Source: Candidatus Zhuqueibacterota bacterium (GTDB lineage Bacteria > Zhuqueibacterota > Zhuqueibacteria > Thermofontimicrobiales > Sulfurfontimicrobiaceae). Taken from it: a DNA stretch of 64,000 bases. The notes beneath the pieces were generated by a model. It saw only the letters and a list, made by a program, of their open reading frames with translations. It made no database searches and was not told where the DNA came from. The translations under genes and the position numbers were made by a program. The DNA is taken from the NCBI GenBank assembly GCA_016927835.1, contig JAFGMA010000203.1, positions 1 to 64,000 on the forward strand, read 5' to 3'. Positions 45,824-54,532 of the stretch are shown piece after piece. Each line of letters begins with the position of its first letter. The first letter of the stretch is position 1.

Positions 45824-47218
45824 ATGAATTCCAAAGCGAACGTTTTGATTGTTGAAGATGATGGTACAATTTCACTCGGACTGGAGAAAACACTCAAAAG
45901 AGATGGGTATAAAGTTATCAGTGTCGAGAGCGGAGAAAAAGCCCTGTCAATTTTAAGTCAGGAAGCGATTGACCTGGTTCTGCTGGATATTAAATTGCCC
46001 AAAATGAACGGATTTCAGGTTCTGGACCGAATCAAGGAAATAGAACCCGAACCAACCGTGATCATGATTACTGCACTTCACGATGTCCCGGAAGTTGTCA
46101 AGGCAATTCGTTCCGGCGCTTATGATTATATCCCGAAGCCGTTTGAAAACGAAACCGTTCGCCAAAGAGTCAGAAAAGCTCTTGAAAACAAGCAGCTAAA
46201 AAAAGAAGTCATGGCACTGAAGCGCCAACAAAAGGAACGGTATCCTGCAAATATGCTGTTTGGCAATAGCCCGCAAATCAAAGAGGTAAAGCGCCTCATC
46301 GAACTGGTTGCTAGCACACCGCGGACTCCGATTTTGATTCAAGGAGAAAGCGGTACCGGGAAAGAACTTGTCGCCGATGCCATTCATAATTCAAGCGCGC
46401 GGGCAACCAAACCCATGATTAAAATTAATTGCAGTGCCATTCCTGAACTGCTGCTCGAAAGCGAATTATTCGGTCACGAAAAAGGGGCATTCACCGATGC
46501 GAAAACCTTGAAGAAAGGCATGTTCGAGTTGGCTAATAATGGCAGCATATTTCTGGACGAAATCTCCAGCATGAAAATGTCGCTGCAGCCTAAAATTTTG
46601 AGAGTACTTGAAGATCATACAATTCGTCGCATTGGTGGAATTCAGGACATAAAAATTGATGTTCGAATAATTGCGGCTTCCAATCGCGATATCGATAAAC
46701 AGGTTCAGGAGGAAACCTTTCGCGAAGATTTGCTTTATCGGCTCAAGGTAATGGTGATCGAAATTCCGCCCTTGCGGGAACGCAAAATCGATATTCTGCC
46801 ATTAGCAAAAATATTTATTGAAGCGAACAATAAAGAATTCAATAAAAATATTCAAAGCATCGCGCCCGAAGCTGAAAATTTATTGCAAAATTACAATTGG
46901 CCCGGAAATGTCCGTGAGCTTAAAAATGTCATGGAACGAGCCGCTATTTTAGCCGATGGTGATTGCCTGAAGCCCGAACATCTGCCGCTGGAGTTGAAAC
47001 CAGGAAAGAGCAAATCCGGTGCATTCCCGGCTCCCGTCGCCGAACCAGTATCTGCGCCCGCTGAAAGCCATCTCGATCAATCTTTGCAAGAAATCGAGAA
47101 GAAGCACATCATAGATATTCTGAACCGGCATGATGGCAATAAATCAAAAGCTGCCAGAATTCTCAATATTTCCCGTTCGACGCTACGCGAAAAACTCAAA
47201 GTCTATGGAATTTCCTGA
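45824..47218 (+). CDS. NtrC-family sigma-54-dependent response regulator
   Basis: The 464-aa protein has a receiver domain (Asp55 in LVLLDIKLPK, KPFEN), an AAA+ activator domain (Walker A GESGTGKE at 174-181, HEKGAFTDA at 218-226, Walker B SIFLDEISS, RRIGG) and a Fis-type helix-turn-helix at the end (SKAARILNISRSTLREKLK). The sigma-54-contacting GAFTGA loop reads GAFTDA. AAGGAG precedes the ATG, 7 bp after the kinase gene stop. Two sigma-54 promoter candidates lie downstream (47542 and 49795), making local activation likely. Confidence 0.94.
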   Translation: MNSKANVLIVEDDGTISLGLEKTLKRDGYKVISVESGEKALSILSQEAIDLVLLDIKLPKMNGFQVLDRIKEIEPEPTVIMITALHDVPEVVKAIRSGAYDYIPKPFENETVRQRVRKALENKQLKKEVMALKRQQKERYPANMLFGNSPQIKEVKRLIELVASTPRTPILIQGESGTGKELVADAIHNSSARATKPMIKINCSAIPELLLESELFGHEKGAFTDAKTLKKGMFELANNGSIFLDEISSMKMSLQPKILRVLEDHTIRRIGGIQDIKIDVRIIAASNRDIDKQVQEETFREDLLYRLKVMVIEIPPLRERKIDILPLAKIFIEANNKEFNKNIQSIAPEAENLLQNYNWPGNVRELKNVMERAAILADGDCLKPEHLPLELKPGKSKSGAFPAPVAEPVSAPAESHLDQSLQEIEKKHIIDILNRHDGNKSKAARILNISRSTLREKLKVYGIS

Positions 47219-47604
47219 GCCTTTTTCATCCACATATAAAGTCTTCACCAAACGCCTGCTTTAATCGCATATTTCTTCACCGGAAGACATAAATCGGTAA
47301 AAATACATTTTCTTGTTATTAAATAAGTTATATAATCGATACTTATATGTACGGAAATCGGTCAAAGATATTATTAGTCACCTCAATTATGCTCTGCTAT
47401 CGGATTGTATGTAAAACGATTCGAAAGATGCCTTTCCGATCACCAAACCGTAATTTTCTAATCCTTTAATTCTGAGAGAAATAAGCCAAAACGTCCGACA
47501 TCAGACAACATCGATTAATCCAACGATTTAAATAAGTTACATGGCATAATATTTGCAAATTTGAGCGGATAAGTTACTCACAACGAAATATTGGGGTCAA
47601 ACCG
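47219..47604. other. intergenic region with sigma-54 promoter
   Basis: This 386-bp AT-rich stretch between the activator gene and the receiver-PATAN gene holds a near-consensus sigma-54 promoter near its end. No gene was found. The region before it could hold activator-binding sites, but no clear inverted repeat stood out. Confidence 0.6.
47542..47557 (+). promoter_or_regulatory. sigma-54 promoter candidate
   Basis: TGGCAT-AATAT-TTGCA fits the -24/-12 consensus TGGCAY-N5-TTGCW with the exact GG-N10-GC spacing. The predicted start, about 12 bp further, leaves a leader of roughly 37 nt to the ATG at 47605. Confidence 0.75.
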
Positions 47605-48285
47605 ATGGTTTCAATTCACAAAAAAATATTAATTGTAGATGATGAAGAAGATCTGACATGGAGCATCGCCAGGAGCCTGACGAAGGATTGCAAGCTATTC
47701 GAAATTTTTTGTGTTAATGCGGGGGATAAGGCATTAGAATTTTTGTCAAAAACCTCGGTTGATCTGGTCATTACCGATGTACGTATGCCAGGAATCAATG
47801 GGTTGGATTTGGTGCTTGAGGTTCGTAAACGGTACCCTTCAATTAAAATAATAGTTATGACAGCTTATGGTACGCCTGAAATCGAAGAGCAAGCGGATAA
47901 GCGAGGTGCATACCATTATATTGAAAAACCATTTGATATCAAGAACTTGAAACGACTCGTATATACAAATTTAATCGAACCCTTCGAGCACTTCGAAGGT
48001 CATTTGATGAATATTCGTTTGCGCGATGTACTATCCTTATATTGCATCAGCCAAAACACCGCAGCTTTGAATATTTCAAATGGCGCCGACAAAGGTGTCG
48101 TTTACTTCAAAGGCGGCGAAATCGTTCACGCCAAGTGCTGCAATCTAAGCGGCGAACCTGCCTTGCGCTTCATGCTCAATTGGAAAAAAGGAAGTTTCAA
48201 AACGAGTTTAGGCAGTTTTCCGGTTCAGCAAACTATCAGTCGTGACTGGCAAAATCTTTTAATGCAATCGTCTGTTGATAATTGA
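47605..48285 (+). CDS. response regulator with PATAN/DUF4388 output domain
   Basis: The 226-aa protein has an N-terminal receiver (Asp58 in LVITDVRMPG, Lys in IEKPFD). A C-terminal PATAN (DUF4388) domain starts at FEGHLMNIRLRDVLSL and includes GVVYFKGGEIVHAKC and GEPALRFMLNWKKGSFK. PATAN domains occur in cyanobacterial PatA and in bacterial receiver proteins, and are thought to mediate protein contacts rather than DNA binding. A sigma-54 promoter candidate lies 48-63 bp upstream, so the gene is probably activated by the NtrC-type protein encoded just before it. Confidence 0.88.
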   Translation: MVSIHKKILIVDDEEDLTWSIARSLTKDCKLFEIFCVNAGDKALEFLSKTSVDLVITDVRMPGINGLDLVLEVRKRYPSIKIIVMTAYGTPEIEEQADKRGAYHYIEKPFDIKNLKRLVYTNLIEPFEHFEGHLMNIRLRDVLSLYCISQNTAALNISNGADKGVVYFKGGEIVHAKCCNLSGEPALRFMLNWKKGSFKTSLGSFPVQQTISRDWQNLLMQSSVDN

Positions 48286-48496
48286 AATCAAATCAAGGAA
48301 ACTGGATTCAATTGGTTGCTCTGCTAATCTAATAACTTCTTGTTTTCATTTCATATCGCGTTTACAACCGCGCTGGCTGTTAAATCCGATATCCTCATTG
48401 TAGAACAGGTGATAAAGCCACGGCTGATTCAAAATAAGGTAAAACAAAAAATGGAATCCTTTATTAATCTGAAAATAATTTAACCGGGGTAAGACG

Positions 48497-49339
48497 ATGG
48501 GTGAAGTGATAGCAATCGCAAGTCAGAAGGGCGGTGTAGGGAAAACGACCACTGCTGTCAATCTTAGCGCAAGTCTGGCACTCCTGAATCATAAAACTCT
48601 ACTGATTGATACAGATCCGCAGGGTCATGTTGCCAGCAGCTTTGGATTTGGCAAATTCGATGTTAAAGCCGGCGTTTATGACCTGTTTCTCGGGAATGCC
48701 AAAATAACCGATATGATTCATAAAACCGAAATCGAGAACTTCGATTTCATTCCAACCAACATCTGGGCAGATAACGGCAAGAATGAACAACTCATCAGCG
48801 CAGCATCAGAATCAATTTTATGTGAATCCATTAAAGAAATCCGCGATAGTTACCGATTTATTCTAATAGATTGTCCTCCTGCATTGGGGAATTTAACGCT
48901 GAATGCTCTGCTTGCTGCAGATTCGCTTATTGTTCCTGTGCAATGTGAATATTATGCCTTGAAAACCCTGGGAAAATTTTTAAAGCTTATTCAAACGATC
49001 CGCCAGAGGCAAAATCCAGCATTGCAATATCGAGGATTTCTATTGACAATGGTCGATTTGCGCAATAATCTCACAAGAGAGGTTATTAAGAAAATCAAAT
49101 ATACCTTAAAAGGGCTGGTTTATGAAACCATGATCCCAAGAAATGTGAGGCTAGCTGAAGTTCCATTTTATGGGCGCCCCGCTATTCTATTTGATAAAAA
49201 AAGTAAAGGCGCATCAAGTTATTTTAAATTGGCAAAGGAAGTTATTCAACAACAGCCTGACCTGTCATCCTCCCTGAAAAGCGATCTAAACCAAAAAGAG
49301 CATTCTCTAAATCAATTGGCAACTCTGCATGCTTCCTGA
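48497..49339 (+). CDS. ParA/Soj-type ATPase, orphan
   Basis: The 280-aa product is a ParA-family (MinD-superfamily) ATPase with the deviant Walker A motif QKGGVGKTTTA (10-20), LLIDTDPQGH (A' box) and LIDCPPALGNL (Walker B). ParA proteins form dynamic gradients on the nucleoid that position chromosomes, plasmids or protein clusters. No ParB lies nearby. The neighbours are response regulators and an FtsZ-like gene, so it may position a chemosensory-type or division-related complex rather than segregate DNA. The C-terminal about 25 residues (KSDLNQKEHSLNQLATLHAS) are an extension of unknown use. Confidence 0.93.
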   Translation: MGEVIAIASQKGGVGKTTTAVNLSASLALLNHKTLLIDTDPQGHVASSFGFGKFDVKAGVYDLFLGNAKITDMIHKTEIENFDFIPTNIWADNGKNEQLISAASESILCESIKEIRDSYRFILIDCPPALGNLTLNALLAADSLIVPVQCEYYALKTLGKFLKLIQTIRQRQNPALQYRGFLLTMVDLRNNLTREVIKKIKYTLKGLVYETMIPRNVRLAEVPFYGRPAILFDKKSKGASSYFKLAKEVIQQQPDLSSSLKSDLNQKEHSLNQLATLHAS

Positions 49340-49865
49340 ATTGGAATGATTGATAATTCAAATTTCTTAAGAAAAATCAGAAGCTGGATTACACCCTAAG
49401 ATATTTATAATTAATATGTTGATAATGATTACGGAGTGATCCAACTTGTTACACATGCCTCATTGTTGGGCATTGTATAACACGTAAAGACTCTCTTTTT
49501 TACACTTTTAGCATGCGAAGTGCAAGCAAAAATCACTGATACCGCGCCGATTGGACATTTCTGATTATCCTGAGGTTCAGTTCTATTCCATCCTCATAGA
49601 ACTAAATCAGCAGAAAGCGAACAATATAACCTTCTAACTATTTGATTTAAAATAGGTGTGACGCGAGTAGCATACAATGATGTCATTTTGTTACACCATA
49701 GTAACGTCGTCAAGCATTTATCAATGATAACATTCATGTTTGAGTGATTGTATTTCAAAATTGTCATCAGCATCAATCCTAACCAGCTATTAATTGGGAT
49801 AGTAATTGCAAAAATGATTTCCGAATTGAAATCAGGAAACGAATAAATTACATGGAGATTGTTCA
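49340..49865. other. intergenic region with sigma-54 promoter candidate
   Basis: This AT-rich 526-bp stretch contains no gene. A TGG-N10-GC sigma-54 match lies at 49795-49810, 56 bp before the transglycosylase start. No other motif was assigned. Confidence 0.6.
49795..49810 (+). promoter_or_regulatory. sigma-54 promoter candidate
   Basis: TGGGAT-AGTAA-TTGCA has the exact GG-N10-GC spacing and a perfect TTGCA -12 box. The -24 box carries G for C. The predicted start leaves about a 45-nt leader before 49866. Confidence 0.6.
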
Positions 49866-50570
49866 ATGATTTCGGTAAAAAGGACTTTTAGGAAAATGAA
49901 GCTGGCATTATTGACTTCTTTGATCGTCATCACCTGCCTTTCTGCAATCAGTTTTACCTACAAGTTTTACTCATTTGAAGAAACAGCTTCAAGAATGTCT
50001 AAACTCGAGAGAACGCTGCAGGATTTGCGCGCTGCAATGAATGTGGATAGCGTGCGCCAATACCATATTCACAAAATAATGGGCATCATCGATCAATACA
50101 ATCCAAAATTGCCTGCCGGTACAAAATACGAGATCGCAAATGAAATTTATCGTATGAGCGTCAAATACCCGAATATCGATGTCGACTTGATTTGCGCAAC
50201 GATTACCCATGAAAGCGCTGTCACATGGCGACCTACTATCAAGTCTGAAGCAGGTGCCATGGGACTTATGCAAATTATGCCCACCACTGGCATCCTTTTG
50301 GCGCAAGCCGAGGGAATTCCCTGGACAACACCTGAAGAAATTTTATATGATCCAATTTATAATATTCGACTTGGATGCCGTTATCTTTCAACTCTCGTCA
50401 AAAGCTATAATACAGATGGCGGATTGGCAGCATACAATGGCGGAGAAAAACGAGCTGCTTTATGGCTTGCCAATAACAGGGATTATGCATTTTTGTGGGA
50501 AGAAACCAGGGACTATGTGCCGGCAGTTTTGAAGCTCTACGAAAAATTCAAAAATCAGGGCATCCTGTAA
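49866..50570 (+). CDS. membrane-anchored lytic transglycosylase (SLT fold)
   Basis: The 234-aa product has a signal anchor (LALLTSLIVITCLSAISFTY), a short coiled segment (about 40-65) and a C-terminal SLT-type domain that cleaves peptidoglycan glycan strands. Catalytic Glu116 lies in ATITHESAVTWRP. The motifs GAMGLMQIMPTTG and LAAYNGG are canonical. GGAG precedes the ATG. It probably opens the wall locally for a trans-envelope machine or for division. Its position between a ParA ATPase and an FtsZ-like gene, with a sigma-54 promoter candidate in front, supports a regulated, localised role. Confidence 0.92.
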   Translation: MISVKRTFRKMKLALLTSLIVITCLSAISFTYKFYSFEETASRMSKLERTLQDLRAAMNVDSVRQYHIHKIMGIIDQYNPKLPAGTKYEIANEIYRMSVKYPNIDVDLICATITHESAVTWRPTIKSEAGAMGLMQIMPTTGILLAQAEGIPWTTPEEILYDPIYNIRLGCRYLSTLVKSYNTDGGLAAYNGGEKRAALWLANNRDYAFLWEETRDYVPAVLKLYEKFKNQGIL

Positions 50571-50684
50571 TCAGCAAGCTTAAAACTATTGCTCAAGAAC
50601 ATGTATCAACTGCGCCAATTCAATGGCATTTGAAATTACCTGACACCGCGTTATAAGGTTCTTTTATTTAAATTCTGAATCGAA

Positions 50685-52367
50685 ATGGAAGAAGATACCA
50701 AACAACTCCGAACATCTAGCTTTTGTGATGAATTAATCACGCGCTTCTTCAACTCGAACAGCTTCTTCTTCCTGTGCCTGAACGCGCATCTGGTACATCT
50801 GGAAAGCGTTCCCAATCAGAAAATCAGTGACGAAGTGTTTGATCTCATTCAGAAATTGGTACAAGCTGTGGTTGGTTCATCCGACAAATTATCGCATCTC
50901 GACCGGATTTCAGAAATTTTGGGCATCAATCTTCGCAATTTCTTTACCACGCAAATTGCTCAATTAAAGCGTGCTGATGCAGGAAGTGATGTTATCAGCT
51001 TGACAATTGATAATATTGCTGCAGACTTCTCTTCAATGCTGCTTACAAGCATACAAAGCGAAGTTGCTCAAAATAAAATCAGAACGTTTCTGGGGCATCC
51101 CCCACCGGAGATGCCTGACTCGAAGGAGACGGAACTCTATCAGTCTTCCGATGCCATCAAAATTGTCGATGTCTCTGATAGCTCCTATTTTCCCCAGGCT
51201 GAAGCCCTGTTTTCTACCTTTAAAAGAGAAATTCACTCTAAATTAAACGAAATAAACGCAACTACCGATAATTTTATTAAGCAACCTTCCGACTTCTTTC
51301 ATCTGAAGCAATTGGAGGGTGAATTGTGGGATTTGAAAATCCTGTCTATGATTCAGGATTTTGATATCATCGAGGATTTATCCGGGAAGTCTGCAAATTT
51401 GCTGCGGGTTATCCGTGAAAAGCAATCGAAACCAGATGATTCTGTATTGCAAATCATAGAAACGCTGAATAGCCTGGTGCATAAATCCCTGTCAGAGAAT
51501 TTTGAAGACAGCGAAATTGTCGACTTCATCAACCAGATAAAGCAAGCAAAAATAAAATATTTAAACCCGGATTTTTATGAACCAATCGTAATACCAAATC
51601 CGTCCGAGCAGACAGAAGAGGCTGCGAACCAGAGCAATGAAGCGCCGTTGATGAAAAAGGATTTCGAACGCTCAGGTGAGTCATCTCTGAAACCATCCGT
51701 TGCGCCTCCGGAATCAGCGGCTAAGCCTTCGGAATTGAAATTGCCGGGAGAAGATGATCCGGAATTGCATAAAATTGTTGATGATATCGTCCATAGCCGG
51801 GCAATACATACCAGAAAGCAGGAGAATGCCACCGAGATAATTGGCAAAGCTGAATCATCGCACCACCAGCCGGGAGAAAAAATATCAGTTCCCGACACGC
51901 AAATGAACAGCGTGCACAGCCAGGGTATCCACAACGGACGTGAACGTCTCTTCAAACGAGAGACCGCTATGTACTTGAAAATGATGGTAAATGCGGTTGA
52001 TGCGCTTCACGACGAGCCAACAAATATGAATGCACTGGAGGATATCGAGCTCGCCTCATATTCTGTAAAAGGTGTTGCCCAACGCCTGGGCTATGAAACG
52101 ATTGGACGCTTGCCGGCTGTGCTGGAAGCGCTTTCAGCTCAAATTACAGCCCGTAAAATGATGTTAACTGGTGATATGCTGCAACTTTTTGAAAACGCGA
52201 TTCATCTTTTGGAAAGTTTTGAAACCAACGATGTCTCCTTCAAAAAGGATGTCATGAAAACGATTTCAAATTTGAAAAAATTGAGCCGTCATTTTGATGC
52301 CCCTGGGATAAAATCATCTCAAAAGGTCAGCAAACAGCCGGGTATTGGTCTTTTGAATTATGATTAG
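50685..52367 (+). CDS. protein with degenerate Hpt-like modules
   Basis: I recognise no named family. The 560-aa protein is soluble and mostly helical, with a Pro/Ser/Glu-rich linker at about 300-420. Two segments follow the Hpt pattern HxLKGxAxxxGFxxL: YSVKGVAQRLGYETIGRLP (459-477), with Tyr in the His position, and LWDLKILSMIQDFDIIEDL (215-233), with Trp. The phospho-acceptor is missing from both, so they are likely docking modules, as in multi-Hpt kinases such as ChpA. An N-terminal domain (10-135) is unassigned. It lies 107 bp before the FtsZ-like gene on the same strand. Confidence 0.6.
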   Translation: MEEDTKQLRTSSFCDELITRFFNSNSFFFLCLNAHLVHLESVPNQKISDEVFDLIQKLVQAVVGSSDKLSHLDRISEILGINLRNFFTTQIAQLKRADAGSDVISLTIDNIAADFSSMLLTSIQSEVAQNKIRTFLGHPPPEMPDSKETELYQSSDAIKIVDVSDSSYFPQAEALFSTFKREIHSKLNEINATTDNFIKQPSDFFHLKQLEGELWDLKILSMIQDFDIIEDLSGKSANLLRVIREKQSKPDDSVLQIIETLNSLVHKSLSENFEDSEIVDFINQIKQAKIKYLNPDFYEPIVIPNPSEQTEEAANQSNEAPLMKKDFERSGESSLKPSVAPPESAAKPSELKLPGEDDPELHKIVDDIVHSRAIHTRKQENATEIIGKAESSHHQPGEKISVPDTQMNSVHSQGIHNGRERLFKRETAMYLKMMVNAVDALHDEPTNMNALEDIELASYSVKGVAQRLGYETIGRLPAVLEALSAQITARKMMLTGDMLQLFENAIHLLESFETNDVSFKKDVMKTISNLKKLSRHFDAPGIKSSQKVSKQPGIGLLNYD

Positions 52368-52473
52368 GCTTGCGATGATGAGTTTTTGCTCTGGTTTGAT
52401 TACTGATGGAGAATGCTATGATTCGAGAAAGCGTGATGCCTCTTAGCGAATTGGCAGATGAAGGAGGTTTATT

Positions 52474-54351
52474 GTGAAATCCATTCTGGAAAGCGGACGC
52501 AAGGAAGTCTCCCAAAACAGAAAAATTGAATTGACGGAAAAAGATAAAGAATTGCAAACAATGCTGGGCTCCCATAAAACGGTAATAAAAATTATGGGCG
52601 TCGGAGGCGCTGGCAATAATACGCTTACCAGGTTAATGGAAGTGGGTGTCAAAGATGTCGACACGATTGCGGCGAATACGGATGCACAGGATTTGCTCTA
52701 TACAACAGCTAATAAGAAATTATTATTAGGACGCGATATTACAAACGGACTCGGTGCCGGCAGCAATCCGCAAATTGGTGAAGACGCTGCAAAGGAGAAC
52801 GAACATGAATTGAAGGAAATGCTGGAAGGCAGCGATATGGTCTTCGTAACCTGCGGACTCGGTGGGGGAACAGGTACAGGCGCTGCGCCAGTTGTTGCAG
52901 AGATTGCACGCGACACCGGTGCATTGACAATCTCTATCGTTACCCTGCCTTTCACTGAAGAAGGGGTCATGCGCTGGGATAATGCGAGATCCGGATTGGA
53001 AAAATTGCGCCAAAATTCGGATACTGTGATTATTATTCAAAATGACAAATTGCTGGAAATCGCTCCCGACCTGCCGCTCGATGCTGCGTTCAAAGTCGCC
53101 GACGAAATCCTGGTGAATGCCGTCAAAGGCATCACGGAACTGGTCACCGAAAAAGGACTCGTCAATTTGGATTTTGCTGACGTCAAAGCCATCATGCGCA
53201 ATGGCGGCACAGCTATGATCGGTATCGGGGAAAGTGAAACCGAAAACCGTGCAGAAGAAGCGGTTGAAGAGGCGATTAAAAATCCGTTGCTTGACGTCGA
53301 TATCACCGGAGCAAAAAGCGCCCTGCTTCATATCTCAGGCGGCAGAAATATGTCGCTCAAAGATGCGAAAATTGTGATGAAAACGGTTTCCGAAAAACTC
53401 GATGCCAGCGCCCGAGTCATTTGGGGGGCACGCATGGATGACGCGATGAATGAAACCTTGCGCGTTATGCTTATTGTAACCGGTCTGCGCTCTTCCGAAC
53501 AATTTGATCATTTAACCTCAAATAGCAATTCTGCACTCTCAACTGAGAAAAACAAATCGACCACGAGTGCTGCTGCACCTCAGTTAATGAAGGAACATAA
53601 AACCGATGATCGAATGCCACCCAGGCAACCCGAAAAATTTCGATCCATTTCGGATCAAACACTCGCTTCAAAAAAAAACAATGAAAATAGCGTTGTCAAG
53701 TTGGATGATCAACCAACACGGCAGCGCAGCAATACCCAGCCGCAAGTCGAGAAATCAACCCGTAGTATTAATGATGTGACCGGAAAAACTGAAGATGCTA
53801 CCGAACCCGATCTCGAAAGCGTAGCGGAAGATTCAATACAAGATTCTAAATATTTTGACATAAAAGAGATCGAAACTGTCGATACAATCCCAACTGAAGC
53901 TGCCTATGCCCCGAAAGCCGATCGCAAAGGCAAGCGAGTCTTCACTGAAATTTTCGAAGAAGAAGCTAAAGGTGATTTGAATATTTTGGTAGATGCAATC
54001 GGTTTGCTGGGAAATGGGGAAACCGACCGCAAGGTTTTGAAAGATATAAAAAATGCCTGCAATTCATTGAAAAACACTGCCCAACTCTTCGCATTTGAGC
54101 AAATCGAAGCTTTTGCCGACAGAATCTCAGCCTTCATGGATTTTTTAGCGCTGCAAAAAGTCATCCCCATTCAGTCGCTTCAAAAAGCGTTGGAAGATGT
54201 ACCCGATACCATCAACGATCTGATGTTTGAGGATCAGGAAGCGCTGCTTAGAGTGGATGAAGTACAGTCCAAATTCAATGAAATTCAAAAGGCGTTGGAG
54301 CAGAGAATTTCCCATAGCCCGGAAATTCAGCATCCTGAAAAAAAAAAGTGA
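52474..54351 (+). CDS. archaeal-type FtsZ GTPase with Hpt-like C-terminal module
   Basis: The 625-aa protein contains a complete FtsZ core (35-345) that should bind GTP and polymerise: GVGGAGNN (42-49), GLGGGTGTGAAPV (128-140) and the synergy loop NLDFADVKAIM (231-241) are intact. Details such as ELTEKDKEL before the core, GLGAGSNPQIGEDAAKE and VKGITELVTEKGLVNLDFAD are closer to archaeal FtsZ as I recall it than to usual bacterial FtsZ. A disordered linker (about 350-490) leads to a helical domain (495-612) with an Hpt-like segment CNSLKNTAQLFAFEQIEAFA, where Asn replaces His. The usual FtsA/ZipA-binding tail is absent. The start is a GTG with AAGGAGG. It is probably a second, regulated FtsZ rather than the division protein. 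Confidence 0.85.
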   Translation: MKSILESGRKEVSQNRKIELTEKDKELQTMLGSHKTVIKIMGVGGAGNNTLTRLMEVGVKDVDTIAANTDAQDLLYTTANKKLLLGRDITNGLGAGSNPQIGEDAAKENEHELKEMLEGSDMVFVTCGLGGGTGTGAAPVVAEIARDTGALTISIVTLPFTEEGVMRWDNARSGLEKLRQNSDTVIIIQNDKLLEIAPDLPLDAAFKVADEILVNAVKGITELVTEKGLVNLDFADVKAIMRNGGTAMIGIGESETENRAEEAVEEAIKNPLLDVDITGAKSALLHISGGRNMSLKDAKIVMKTVSEKLDASARVIWGARMDDAMNETLRVMLIVTGLRSSEQFDHLTSNSNSALSTEKNKSTTSAAAPQLMKEHKTDDRMPPRQPEKFRSISDQTLASKKNNENSVVKLDDQPTRQRSNTQPQVEKSTRSINDVTGKTEDATEPDLESVAEDSIQDSKYFDIKEIETVDTIPTEAAYAPKADRKGKRVFTEIFEEEAKGDLNILVDAIGLLGNGETDRKVLKDIKNACNSLKNTAQLFAFEQIEAFADRISAFMDFLALQKVIPIQSLQKALEDVPDTINDLMFEDQEALLRVDEVQSKFNEIQKALEQRISHSPEIQHPEKKK

Positions 54352-54532
54352 TCATGAAATAAAAATATTGAAACAATGGGCACTATTCCAATATATGAGT
54401 CAACCAATGCCTCACGAATTAAGTGGTTCATTTCAGCAGGCAAAATATTTGTTTATGGACTTAGATGCCAATTTAATTTAAGCTGCACCAGCCACAATCT
54501 TTGAGCGGACTAATCGGAATACGGTGATATAC

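Noticed and set aside
48497-49339. Plasmid or chromosome partition locus (ParAB)
   Set aside because: No ParB or parS-like repeats lie nearby, and the neighbours are regulatory and cytoskeletal genes.
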